A stretch of DNA of 64,000 nucleotides from Pukyongia sp963768085 (GTDB lineage Bacteria > Bacteroidota > Bacteroidia > Flavobacteriales > Flavobacteriaceae), in the NCBI GenBank assembly GCA_963768085.1, contig CAVYGO010000003.1:868001-932000 (forward strand), given 5' to 3'. Each line of letters starts with the position of its first letter. Positions within the stretch are counted from its first letter, which is position 1. Both the position numbers and the translations under genes were made by a program. Of this stretch, positions 1 to 8,169 are shown piece by piece. The notes under the pieces are model-generated. The model had not been told where the DNA came from. It saw only the letters and a list, made by a program, of their open reading frames with translations, and made no database searches.

Positions 1-1
1 T

Positions 2-370
2 TCAGCCGAGAAAGATTCTATATCGCTGGATGAGATGAAAGCTTTCGATAAAGAAATGTGGGCGAATTACGATTTTAAAATGTTAATAGAACCTGTATTG
101 CTTCCAGGTGTGAAACGTGGCGGGACAACCCCTGATGGCTCGGTACGTCACTATATACAGTGGGAGATTACTAAACCTGCCACAGATTCTACGGAGGCAA
201 CCACTGGTGAAATTAAATTGTATGAATCTTTTTATTCAGTGGTGTCGATCTCGTCATCCTTTTCTTTCTTCATCTGGCGATATCTAATGACCAACCGCAC
301 TCCTAGCCTGGCAAATAGGATAATTGCAATAACCGTAATTACGTTGAGGGTTGTCATGGGTCGTGATTAA
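2..370 (+). pseudogene. 3' part of a SnoaL/NTF2-like protein, probably truncated
   Basis: An open frame enters from the left edge and stops at 370, so the true start lies outside the window. The visible N-terminal part (about residues 1-75, including a GGTTPDGSVRHYIQWEIT stretch followed by IKLYESF) resembles the last strands of SnoaL-like (NTF2-fold) domains, where a tryptophan-containing strand precedes an E-S/D-F turn. After YESF the family normally continues with a DF-x-x-GKI strand. Here it continues with an unrelated Ser/Phe-rich stretch, and from 232 onward the opposite strand reads as a better small membrane protein. I infer that the domain lost its last roughly 40 codons by deletion or rearrangement near 230. 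Neither other frame restores the expected ending. The family assignment is tentative. Confidence 0.35.
232..357 (-). CDS. small single-pass membrane protein, 41 aa
   Basis: A short reverse-strand frame begins with ATG at 355-357 and encodes an N-terminal hydrophobic helix (VITVIAIILFARLGVRLVI) followed by a highly charged tail (K, E, D rich, ending DTTE). This one-helix plus charged-tail layout is common among small flavobacterial membrane proteins. It overlaps the 3' end of the truncated SnoaL-like frame on the other strand, and both cannot easily be functional. No strong Shine-Dalgarno is visible. I do not recognise a family. The call rests only on composition. Confidence 0.35.
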   Translation of the reverse strand: MTTLNVITVIAIILFARLGVRLVIRYRQMKKEKDDEIDTTE

Positions 371-421
371 ATTCGTTGTCGATCGTCTCTTCTGCCCTTT
401 TAGAATGGCAGAGAATAATTG

Positions 422-1177
422 TTATTTATCCAGTTCTTTCTTTAATTCTGTGATGAGCAATTTGGTCTGGTCGTTTAAGTCTTCAAGTAGCTCTATAGCA
501 TCCATATTGATCCAATAATGGGCCGCTGCGTTACTGATATAAGTTACTTTTTTACTTTTTAATTCACTTGCGAGCGCCTCATTGGGGGATGCCGGGAAGA
601 GAAATGCTGTGTGTGGCTCAAATTTCATGATATCATTTTCGTGGGTAAAGGGAGCATCCAACGGAAGGGCCCAGCCCACTGCGATCTCAATTCTTTCAGA
701 CACCTGTACATGCCTCGCATAGTGTTTTACGATGTCTTCGCGTAACCCGGTGTTTGCAATTACTTCCAGATTACCAGTACTGGACAGGTCATCGAAGGTA
801 GAGGTAGAAGAACTGAAAATAGGATAGATACTGCCATATTTAAAATATTCACTGGCATAATGAATTAGCAAGGAATCGCTTATAGTGTTACTTTTAAGTG
901 CTACCGAAAAATCCACAACGGTCTCTTTTCCTTTTTCAAGGTCCTTGATACTGGCCGAAAATGTTTCTAAATCCAGTTTATTCTCGGAGAGCAATCTGTT
1001 CAGGTACGACACCTCCTGATGTCTGATCTTTCTGGATTCATTCCAATTGTTAATTTGCAAGGCGATCAATATACCTATAACAACCAGTACAATCTCTCCA
1101 ATGGCATATAGCAGATACTTACTGAATTTATTTTCAGAAATAAGGCGTTGTCGAATATGGCGGAAGAATCGAATCAT
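422..1177 (-). CDS. DUF6090 family membrane-anchored protein
   Basis: The 251-residue protein opens with the hallmark of DUF6090 proteins: a basic N-terminus (RFFRHIRQRLISENKFSKYL), one transmembrane helix (about residues 22-43, IGEIVLVVIGILIALQINNW) and NES/R at the membrane exit. The remaining roughly 200 residues are a mostly helical soluble domain. The family is abundant in marine Flavobacteriia, often in many paralogues, and its function is unknown. The gene stands alone, with its own short upstream spacer to the next reverse-strand gene at 1222. The family call is firm from the N-terminal signature; function is not known. Confidence 0.8.
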   Translation of the reverse strand: MIRFFRHIRQRLISENKFSKYLLYAIGEIVLVVIGILIALQINNWNESRKIRHQEVSYLNRLLSENKLDLETFSASIKDLEKGKETVVDFSVALKSNTISDSLLIHYASEYFKYGSIYPIFSSSTSTFDDLSSTGNLEVIANTGLREDIVKHYARHVQVSERIEIAVGWALPLDAPFTHENDIMKFEPHTAFLFPASPNEALASELKSKKVTYISNAAAHYWINMDAIELLEDLNDQTKLLITELKKELDK

Positions 1178-1221
1178 TACATGCCCGGGGGTACTAAGTT
1201 CCTATACACGGGATGGGGATG

Positions 1222-1590
1222 TCAATACAATATATTGTCCAGGATATCGTCAATAATTTGCTCCTTCATATGGAACTTTTCATCGGAAGCGAATATCTGA
1301 TGCATCTCTTTTCGAAGCTCGCCCAGTTCCATCTGCGAATACTCATGCTGTTCAATATTACGCTCTATTTTTTTCAGTCGTTTTGATTCTGAATCCTTTT
1401 TGAATTCCTTATAAATCTTCTCGTAGATTTCCGGATCTACTTTAGACCTTATCAATTTCATTTCATCCTCAGTCACGATATCATCTGCATTTGCACAGAG
1501 CAGATAAATATATGCGTGTAATTCTGCTTTGGTCCAGGGCGTTGCATTTGATTTCATACTTTCATACTTTTTTTGAACGGATTGCTTCAT
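1222..1590 (-). CDS. hypothetical cytoplasmic protein, TerB-like helical
   Basis: About 122 residues from the ATG at 1588-1590. A longer reading starting at TTG (1650) adds 20 residues that do not look conserved, so I prefer the ATG. The protein is all-helical and charged, with no signal or membrane helix. A block around WTKAELHAYIYLLCANAD, then IVTEDEMKLIRSKV, recalls the EF-hand-like acidic turns of TerB/DUF533-type tellurite-resistance domains, but the similarity is by pattern only. No neighbour suggests a role. It may be a flavobacterial conserved hypothetical. Confidence 0.55.
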   Translation of the reverse strand: MKQSVQKKYESMKSNATPWTKAELHAYIYLLCANADDIVTEDEMKLIRSKVDPEIYEKIYKEFKKDSESKRLKKIERNIEQHEYSQMELGELRKEMHQIFASDEKFHMKEQIIDDILDNILY

Positions 1591-1710
1591 GGTTATTCTT
1601 TGGTAAATGTGAGTTTTCCTTAAATTGGTTTCAAATTCCTCGATACACAAAGAAGTTGCGTTTATTCTAAATTGAATAACTGGCAGACCAATGTCTAATA
1701 TACGTTACTT

Positions 1711-2778
1711 TTAATTATTTGTATTCGATTTTTGAGAATCGTTGTTCACATCTTTTATAAACTGAAGGACGCCTTCGAAATATTTTTTCTGGTCGTCGTA
1801 TTGCGAAAAATGACTACCGTTAGGACACAATAAAAAAGTCCCGTTTTGCACTTCTTCCGACATCCATTCCATATATTCGGGATCCATAGTGTCATGGGTG
1901 GCACCAATCATCAACGCGGGAACCTTAATTTCTTTTAACCGTGCAGATACATCCCATCCTTTTAATGAAGCTTCTCCAGTAACTCCAAATTCACTGTAGC
2001 CCTGCATGGCTATGTAAATATTCGGGTTAAGGTGTTTCATGCCTCGATTAACCGATTCCGGCCATTGGTCCAGGGGCATTCTCAATACATGTTCGGTGTA
2101 ATAGTACTGGGTGACTAGTTCACCGTATCTCGGGTTAGTAAAGTCACTATCGGCTTCCATGGCTTTGATTTCGGTATAGACCTCTTCTGGTAATTGCGGG
2201 CCTAATACTTCTGAAGCGTATTTTTCATATTCAGGAATGCTGGCCATCATATTGGAGATGATCAAACCTTTAAGATTATTCTGATACTTGAGCGCATATT
2301 CCATAGCCAGGATACCTCCCCAGGATTGCCCAAGGAGGTAAAAATTATCATTGTTCATATTTAGCGCTTTTCGAACCTGTTCTACCTCCTCCACAAAATG
2401 CTCGGTGGTCCATAGCGTTGAGTCATTGGGCTGGTCACTATAATAGGATTCTAACTGATCGTAGTAGACATATTCTATACCCTCCTTCGGAAAATACCCG
2501 TCAAAGCATTCAAATAACTCATGAGTTCCTCCAGGTCCTCCGTGAAGCAATAGTACTTTCATCTTAGGATTATTCCCAACACGTTTCGTCCACACCTTAA
2601 AAGTACCTTTTGGAGTGGAAATGGGAATCATGGAGATTCCACCGGTAAATTGGTCATCACTATCAGAATAATCCAGATATGATTCACTACAATCGGCCGT
2701 TTTTTCCGTAGAGACCTTTTCGGAGCAACTCCAAAAAAAGGATACAACGGCAATCAATAAAATTATATTTTTTATCAT
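1711..2778 (-). CDS. proline iminopeptidase-family alpha/beta hydrolase, lipoprotein
   Basis: The start at 2778 gives a lipoprotein signal (MIKNIILLIAVVSFFWSC), with the lipobox cysteine directly before SEK. The in-frame ATG at 2811 would add 11 residues in front of the signal and overlap the upstream gene. The mature protein has the alpha/beta-hydrolase landmarks of the proline-iminopeptidase group (S33): oxyanion HGGPGG near residue 79, nucleophile elbow GQSWGG near 152, an acid in GATHDTMDPE and the final histidine in GSHFSQYDD. It is expected to release N-terminal residues (often proline) from peptides, or to hydrolyse a related small amide or ester, in the cell envelope. It follows the SnoaL lipoprotein gene by 13 bp, so the two form an operon. 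Confidence 0.8.
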   Translation of the reverse strand: MIKNIILLIAVVSFFWSCSEKVSTEKTADCSESYLDYSDSDDQFTGGISMIPISTPKGTFKVWTKRVGNNPKMKVLLLHGGPGGTHELFECFDGYFPKEGIEYVYYDQLESYYSDQPNDSTLWTTEHFVEEVEQVRKALNMNNDNFYLLGQSWGGILAMEYALKYQNNLKGLIISNMMASIPEYEKYASEVLGPQLPEEVYTEIKAMEADSDFTNPRYGELVTQYYYTEHVLRMPLDQWPESVNRGMKHLNPNIYIAMQGYSEFGVTGEASLKGWDVSARLKEIKVPALMIGATHDTMDPEYMEWMSEEVQNGTFLLCPNGSHFSQYDDQKKYFEGVLQFIKDVNNDSQKSNTNN

Positions 2779-2791
2779 GCCTGAACGAATG

Positions 2792-3676
2792 TTAATTGCC
2801 CCTGGTCTCATGCAGTTGTTTGGTGTCTACATACTGCTGAAAAGAAACTGCTTTACCATTTTTTAGTGTCCAAAGATGTGCAGCCTGCGCATCGAGCGGC
2901 GCACCGTTCTTAACTTTTCCTTTATACCGTAAAGTAGCTAGCACCATATCATTAGTCATGTCATGTAATTCAATATTTGCGAGAGTAAAGGTCTCATAGT
3001 CCGCTCCAACGCGTTCGAACACACCTTTTAATACAGCATCGGGACCGATATACGGGTTGCCATCAGCATAAGCATTGCCCTCAGCTTCATTCCACACCAC
3101 TTTGGCGTCCAGCCCAGCAAGTACTGCCGGAATATCACCTTTCGCGAAATTGTCGTATAAAGTTTGAACAATCATCTTGTTATCCGGATTCAGGAATGGA
3201 TCGATTCCTAATTGCGACATAAATACAAGATTATCCATGAAATCCTGCTCCTGGGCGATCTTGCCATCCTTCATTTTTACCAGGGTAACACCATCGATTT
3301 CAATCGTCTTTCCGGTAGCGGGGATTCCAAAGAAATCACCTGAATGCACCCCCTTGAAACTCCAATGCTTCATAAGTTTATCATCCTGTCCGAATAGTGA
3401 ATTAATGGTGAATTCTCTATCCGAGAATCCCGTTGTAAAGTTGGAATAGTAGTCCTTGAAGGCGCTAATTCCAACTACGTTCTCAGGATCAGAAACCAGG
3501 GTGATATCCTCGGTGAAATTGCTGTCGTTGATCTGGTCGAGATCGCCATTATTGATAACTTCATCCCATACTTTGGAGTACATTGCGATGTTTTCTTCAA
3601 CTTCCCGATTGGCATTGTTACATGATGCAACCACAATGAGTATGGCTACGAGCATTAATTTAATGGTTATTTTCAT
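2792..3676 (-). CDS. lipoprotein with two SnoaL-like (ester cyclase) domains
   Basis: The 294-residue protein starts with a lipoprotein signal ending LVAILIVVASC. It contains two consecutive NTF2-fold domains. The first (about 30-155) has the ester-cyclase/SnoaL pattern of Y-x-x-x-W-D-E-V-I-N-N-G-D, an F-x-D-x-x-F-T strand and GKTIEIDGVTLVKMKDGKI. The second (about 165-290) begins QTLYDNFAKGDIPAVLAGLD and carries the SnoaL-like NPYIGPDAVLKGVF segment. SnoaL-like proteins include cyclases, isomerases and non-catalytic binding proteins, so the substrate cannot be named. It is immediately upstream of the S33 lipoprotein hydrolase, suggesting a shared envelope process. The double-domain architecture in one lipoprotein is uncommon. 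Confidence 0.7.
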   Translation of the reverse strand: MKITIKLMLVAILIVVASCNNANREVEENIAMYSKVWDEVINNGDLDQINDSNFTEDITLVSDPENVVGISAFKDYYSNFTTGFSDREFTINSLFGQDDKLMKHWSFKGVHSGDFFGIPATGKTIEIDGVTLVKMKDGKIAQEQDFMDNLVFMSQLGIDPFLNPDNKMIVQTLYDNFAKGDIPAVLAGLDAKVVWNEAEGNAYADGNPYIGPDAVLKGVFERVGADYETFTLANIELHDMTNDMVLATLRYKGKVKNGAPLDAQAAHLWTLKNGKAVSFQQYVDTKQLHETRGN

Positions 3677-3738
3677 AATGAATGTAATTTTGGATATTAA
3701 TTAATCTATAGTCGTATAACGACGTTATCTAAATGGTT

Positions 3739-5154
3739 TTAAAATTGGAAATAAATAAATTGTTCTCCACTTCCCTGGGAAATCACGATAAAGAAGAATA
3801 GGATGGCCCAGAAGATTCCAAAGACCCATGGATTGGTTTTTTGAGCGACTTCCTTCATAGAGGTGTTTCGCATCATCCAATGACACAAGAACAGGCCGGT
3901 AATCACTAACAATACTTTTACAATGTCGAACATATATAATAATTTCTCGCCTTCGTCATTGAGGAAGAACATGGACCATATCATGTTCTTAGCTGTGCTG
4001 AATTCCCTTGCTCTAAAAAACACCCAGGTAATATTTACACATGTATAGGTGAATAAAGCGAGTATAAAACCGTTCCATGGCTTCAATTTTATCTTTATTG
4101 ATCCTTTTAACAGCCGTTCAACTACAAGGTACATTCCATGCAATGCTCCCCACACTACAAAAGTCCATGCAGCGCCATGCCATAAACCGCCCAGCAACAT
4201 CGTGAGCATTAAAGCAACGTACATTCGTGTTATTCCATGGCGGTTTCCTCCCAAGGGGATATACAAATAATCCCGCAACCAACTGGATAGGGAAATGTGC
4301 CATCGTCGCCATAGATCGGAGAATCCGATGGCTGCATAGGGATATCGGAAGTTATCGGGTAAATGTATACCCAGCATCAGCGCGATTCCGATAGCACAAG
4401 TCGAATAACCAGCAAAATCGAAAAAGATCTGACCGGAGAATGCTAATGTTCCCGTCCAGGCATCCAGGCTGTGTAAAATATTCTTTGAACCAAAGACTTC
4501 GTCTGCGGTTCCGGATAACAAAGTGTCTGCTAAGACCACTTTCTGAAATAAACCTATGGTCAATAAGAACAATCCCCAAAGGAACTGATTAGTTGTGGCC
4601 CTTTTTTCAGAGTAAAACTGAGTAATCAGTTCCTTGGCGCGAACGATCGGTCCCGCAACTAATTGAGGGAAGAACGTCACATACAAAGCAAAATCAAGAA
4701 AGGTTCTGGCGGGTTCAATTCTTTTATAATACATATCGATTGTATACGACATGGTCTGGAAGGTATAAAATGAAATTCCCATTGGTAAAATTATATCCAT
4801 CGGCCTGGCAGTGTACTCCACACCTAAAGAATTCATAAGTGATGTGAAATTTTCAAGGAGAAAATCTCCGTATTTGAAGAACGCCAGAAAGCCCAGATTT
4901 ACAATCATACTTAACAAAAGCCAAAGTTTTCTTTTGCCCTTATTTTCAAGGACAGCAAGTTTTTTACCCGCGGTCCAATCCACTACTGTAGAGATCCAGA
5001 GAAGAACAACCAGTGGTGGATTCCAGAGGCCATAGAACACATAACTGGCAATAAGTAGCATTCGCTTTTTATTGGTCCATTTGAATATTTTCGAATAGTA
5101 CAAGGCTAAAACAATAACCAGGAATACGATGAAGCTTAATGAATTAAAGAGCAT
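3739..5154 (-). CDS. MBOAT family membrane-bound O-acyltransferase (AlgI/DltB-like)
   Basis: A 471-residue polytopic protein with about ten hydrophobic segments. It carries the MBOAT signature: GISFYTFQTMSYTID near 127-140, FFPQLVAGPI near 161-170, RRWHISLS with the conserved His286, and the catalytic LWHG His326. AlgI-type enzymes transfer acetyl groups across the inner membrane to periplasmic polysaccharide, in cooperation with an SGNH/AlgX-J-like protein. The next gene upstream (5157-6194), only 2 bp away, encodes such an SGNH-like periplasmic partner. This supports an acetylation couple modifying an exopolysaccharide or cell-surface glycan. No alginate or teichoic acid genes are nearby, so the acceptor is unknown. 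Confidence 0.88.
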   Translation of the reverse strand: MLFNSLSFIVFLVIVLALYYSKIFKWTNKKRMLLIASYVFYGLWNPPLVVLLWISTVVDWTAGKKLAVLENKGKRKLWLLLSMIVNLGFLAFFKYGDFLLENFTSLMNSLGVEYTARPMDIILPMGISFYTFQTMSYTIDMYYKRIEPARTFLDFALYVTFFPQLVAGPIVRAKELITQFYSEKRATTNQFLWGLFLLTIGLFQKVVLADTLLSGTADEVFGSKNILHSLDAWTGTLAFSGQIFFDFAGYSTCAIGIALMLGIHLPDNFRYPYAAIGFSDLWRRWHISLSSWLRDYLYIPLGGNRHGITRMYVALMLTMLLGGLWHGAAWTFVVWGALHGMYLVVERLLKGSIKIKLKPWNGFILALFTYTCVNITWVFFRAREFSTAKNMIWSMFFLNDEGEKLLYMFDIVKVLLVITGLFLCHWMMRNTSMKEVAQKTNPWVFGIFWAILFFFIVISQGSGEQFIYFQF

Positions 5155-5156
5155 AA

Positions 5157-6194
5157 CTATTCGGGATTAGAATTGGTTAATACTCCGTCCGTTTTGAAGA
5201 TCTTAATGATCTCATTGGTAAAGAAATCGGCATCTTCTTTAGATAAATGAGACCATTCCGGAAGATTTAAATTTCTGAATTGTTCATAATCATCATAGTG
5301 ATAAGCGGGTAATTTCGATCGTATTACCAGGGAATCCCAATACTCGGTCCTTGGCAATCCTTTGGCTTCTAATTCCTTAAACCATCCATCGGATGGACAT
5401 CGAACAAGCACTAGTTTACCACCTCTTTCCTGGAATTTTTTAGCGTATTTTAAAAAGAATTCTGTAGTGTTTTTTTTATCAGGGGGCGGCATATCTCCCG
5501 ATAGCATATCCTGCCAGGCAAGTTTAATAGTATTCGCATATGCGGTATCGTTTGTTGCCTTAGCCGTCATCTGAACATTGCGGTCCAGTGACACATCTTC
5601 GAACTGGTTGAAAGGGGGAGGCTTTGGGCCAGCCCGCTCATCACGTATCTGGTGATAAAGTAAAGTTCCAAGATCCACATCCGAATCCCAAACCTCATCT
5701 GCTACGGTAACAAACGCCAAATTCTTCTGAAGGGGAATTGACAGATAATGGTTTATGCGCTGGGCATAGGTTCGGTCGTAAAAATGATCAAGTCGCTCTA
5801 GCGCACGACTTATAGGAGGCGCCTGATCAAAAGTAGTCGAAAAAAAGAGCGGGGGAGTTACACCTACAATTATGGTTCCACTGTATTCAGTATTGTCCAC
5901 AATATCTCGTAAAACTGGTAGCGGAGAAGCACCCTGGAGAGCCAGCATAACAGGTTCTGTACCCGTTTGTTTTTTCCACAGATCTAACTGGATGTCGAAC
6001 AATATCCTGGATGAACCTATGAAGACAACATAATTGTCTTTAGGTTTTTGAAGTTTTGCCCGTTGTATTGCCGATAGGTTATTGGTATCGTCAATATTGG
6101 GTCTCAAACCCTGCGCTCGCCAATACATTTCCCATCCTGCTATTGCTCCAAATCCGAGGATGGCCGCGAGTATAAACGATTTTTTCAATCCCAT
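5157..6194 (-). CDS. SGNH-like periplasmic partner of MBOAT acyltransferase
   Basis: A 345-residue protein with an N-terminal signal-anchor (about residues 5-22) and a periplasmic domain. A GSSR block near residue 57 is preceded by hydrophobic YVVFI, which fits the block I Ser of SGNH hydrolase-like DltD/AlgJ proteins. A late LPEWSHLSKEDADFFTNEI segment matches the C-terminal Asp/His block, with the W-S-H-L-S form instead of a strict DxxH. It is the promoter-proximal gene of a two-gene operon with the MBOAT gene and probably receives or positions the acyl group on the glycan acceptor. The general role is inferred from pairing; no closer family name is recognised. Confidence 0.65.
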   Translation of the reverse strand: MGLKKSFILAAILGFGAIAGWEMYWRAQGLRPNIDDTNNLSAIQRAKLQKPKDNYVVFIGSSRILFDIQLDLWKKQTGTEPVMLALQGASPLPVLRDIVDNTEYSGTIIVGVTPPLFFSTTFDQAPPISRALERLDHFYDRTYAQRINHYLSIPLQKNLAFVTVADEVWDSDVDLGTLLYHQIRDERAGPKPPPFNQFEDVSLDRNVQMTAKATNDTAYANTIKLAWQDMLSGDMPPPDKKNTTEFFLKYAKKFQERGGKLVLVRCPSDGWFKELEAKGLPRTEYWDSLVIRSKLPAYHYDDYEQFRNLNLPEWSHLSKEDADFFTNEIIKIFKTDGVLTNSNPE

Positions 6195-6382
6195 ATTATT
6201 TTAAATAAAGTAATGCCATCATATCCCGATGATGAGGTAAAATAATAGGTAAAGAAAAGACAGAGGTAGTCCCTGTACGAGGTGACGGAGGTTGTTGGCA
6301 TTAGTTAGTTAGTTTCCCTAAAGGTATGAAAATTAAGCATTAATTCATCTAGGGATTAAAAAGGGGTAATAAAACAAGGGAA

Positions 6383-6748
6383 CTAACTGGCAACGAGCAA
6401 GGCCAGCAGTGCAATAATTGCCGGTAATGCCTGAACAATAAATATCTTACGACTTGCGGTTATAGCGCCATAAATTCCGGCAATAGCAATACATGAAAGA
6501 AAAAATATGGAAATATTCAAACGCCATGATTCATCTTCAATAAAAAAGGTCCAGATGAGACCTGCGGCAAGAAAACCGTTATAAAGACCCTGGTTGGCTG
6601 CCATGGGTTTTGTAGGTTCAAATAATTCTTTAGGAAAACTTCTGAACACTTTTCGTCCACGTGTTGTCCATGCAAACATTTCAAACCACATGATATAAAG
6701 ATGTAAAAGGGCTATATAGCCGATGAGCAGGTTAGTGGCAAATGACAT
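6383..6748 (-). CDS. DUF1304 family integral membrane protein
   Basis: A 121-residue protein with four hydrophobic helices. An early HLYIMWFEMFAW motif and a central NQGLYNGFLAAGLIW motif are characteristic of the DUF1304 family. Function is unestablished; members occur as small membrane proteins in many bacteria. The gene lies 4 bp downstream of the ArsN-ArsC gene and is the last gene of the ars operon, in the place where an arsenite efflux permease is often found. Whether it contributes to arsenic handling is an inference from position only. Confidence 0.8.
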   Translation of the reverse strand: MSFATNLLIGYIALLHLYIMWFEMFAWTTRGRKVFRSFPKELFEPTKPMAANQGLYNGFLAAGLIWTFFIEDESWRLNISIFFLSCIAIAGIYGAITASRKIFIVQALPAIIALLALLVAS

Positions 6749-6752
6749 GAGT

Positions 6753-7655
6753 TTAAAGGTTTGTTTCTATAAACTTACGACAATAATCCTTAATCTCGTT
6801 TCTGGTTTTTCGGAAGGCTGCACGTATCTCTTCTTCGGAACCGGTTACTTTAGAAGGGTCGCTGAAATTGTGGTGTAATCGAATAGCCTGCGGAGCGGGT
6901 AGAAAAGGGCAGTTTTCATTAGCGTGGTCACAAACCGTAATAATATAATCCCAGTTCACATCCTGATATTCATCTACATGATTTGAGGTATGATCACTGA
7001 TGTCAATATTATCTTCTGCCATAATAGAAACCGCTCCGGGGTTAAGTCCGTGGGTTTCAATTCCCGCGCTGAAAACATTTGCTTTTCCATTGGCCATTGT
7101 TTTGAGGTAACCGTGTGCCATCTGGCTGCGGCAGCTGTTACCTGTACAAAGAACAAGTATGTTTTTCATATAATTTATTTTTTTACTTCTTCGTTCCATC
7201 AATATATTGTCGTACCACGTACCGTTCCGTTGTGCTACTTTTTCCCTTACCCCCAGTATTCTGAATCCACAATCTTTATGAAGTTGAATACTAATCACAT
7301 TCTGTGGAAATATAGCAGCCTGTAGCGTCCAGAACCCCTGTAATTCACTGGTTTCAATCAAATGCTGAAGCAGTTTCTTCCCAATACCACGTCCCTGATA
7401 CCTTTTACTTACATAAATCGTGTCTTCTGCGACTCCTCGGTACACTTGCCTTTTCGATGTCGGACTCAGGGCACACCAGGCAGCGATATTGCCATCCAAT
7501 TGGGCAATAAACCGGCTTTCAAGCAGGAATTTTTTATTCCAGGCTTCCCAGTCGGGCACCGCAGTTTCGAACGTTGCAATACCGGAATCCAGGCCTTCTT
7601 TATAAATATCGGCCACTTTGGGATAGTGTTTTTCCTTTAGCGGGATAATTTTCAT
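6753..7655 (-). CDS. ArsN1-like N-acetyltransferase fused to ArsC arsenate reductase
   Basis: One continuous frame of 300 residues holds two enzymes. Residues 1-157 are a GNAT acetyltransferase of the phosphinothricin/arsinothricin (ArsN1) type, with ATFET near 27, the acetyl-CoA loop RYQGRGIGKKLL near 85-96 and GFRILGVREKVAQ near 130. Residues 163-300 are a low-molecular-weight phosphatase-type arsenate reductase beginning MKNILVLCTGNSCRS, with the P-loop Cys170 and Arg176 and the redox pair Cys242/Cys249 (VCDHANENCP), as in thioredoxin-coupled ArsC. The join is the short linker RRSKKINY, coded by a run of seven A. Losing one A would create a TAA stop just before the ArsC ATG at 7167-7169. 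The fusion may therefore be a sequencing indel splitting two ordinary operon genes. It lies 3 bp from the DUF6428 gene. Confidence 0.82.
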   Translation of the reverse strand: MKIIPLKEKHYPKVADIYKEGLDSGIATFETAVPDWEAWNKKFLLESRFIAQLDGNIAAWCALSPTSKRQVYRGVAEDTIYVSKRYQGRGIGKKLLQHLIETSELQGFWTLQAAIFPQNVISIQLHKDCGFRILGVREKVAQRNGTWYDNILMERRSKKINYMKNILVLCTGNSCRSQMAHGYLKTMANGKANVFSAGIETHGLNPGAVSIMAEDNIDISDHTSNHVDEYQDVNWDYIITVCDHANENCPFLPAPQAIRLHHNFSDPSKVTGSEEEIRAAFRKTRNEIKDYCRKFIETNL

Positions 7656-7658
7656 CGC

Positions 7659-8153
7659 TTAACAACAGCCACTTTCGGGCGTACAACAATTTGTGCTATC
7701 GGACTCTGCCGATACGGTCTCTGGAATTCCACAGGTTTCTTTTGCTTTACAATCGGTTTTCGTAACTGCTAATTTAATGAGCAAGTTCGAACCGTGTATT
7801 TCGAAATCATTAACAAATAAATGGGCCGTGTGAAACAAAGGATTACCATATTCAAATTTAACTTCCGAATCGAGGTCGTAGGGCTTCATTCGTCCCACCT
7901 TATTGAGTATCCCCATCGCTTTATAAGCCGACATATAGTCTGTTTTTCCTATTTCCGAAGGACTCTCCCAAAGCTGAATAACGGTCTCGTTCCAGCTATC
8001 GGAATTAGCGCCACAATCTACGGCGTCTATCTGCAGATGCTTAACCTCTGTAATGTGATAATTAGCACCTACCAGTTGTCCGGGTGTAAATTCAAATAGC
8101 AGGGATTTGTCTTGATGAGCTTGTAACAGTGATATAAATTCTTGAGTTTTCAT
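7659..8153 (-). CDS. DUF6428 family protein with cysteine-rich tail
   Basis: A 164-residue soluble protein. Its first 130 residues match the flavobacterial DUF6428 family found in arsenic operons, with a FEFTPGQLVGANYHITEVKH strand near the start and a DSWNETVIQLWESP segment. The last 33 residues contain six cysteines, including two Cys-Cys pairs (TNCC, SGCC) at the extreme C-terminus. Vicinal cysteines suit As(III) or another thiophilic metal(loid). It sits between arsR and the acetyltransferase/reductase gene in a tight operon. A role as a metalloid chaperone or buffer is a reasonable inference, but the family's function is not established. Confidence 0.75.
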   Translation of the reverse strand: MKTQEFISLLQAHQDKSLLFEFTPGQLVGANYHITEVKHLQIDAVDCGANSDSWNETVIQLWESPSEIGKTDYMSAYKAMGILNKVGRMKPYDLDSEVKFEYGNPLFHTAHLFVNDFEIHGSNLLIKLAVTKTDCKAKETCGIPETVSAESDSTNCCTPESGCC

Positions 8154-8169
8154 AGTGCTGAATGTTAGG

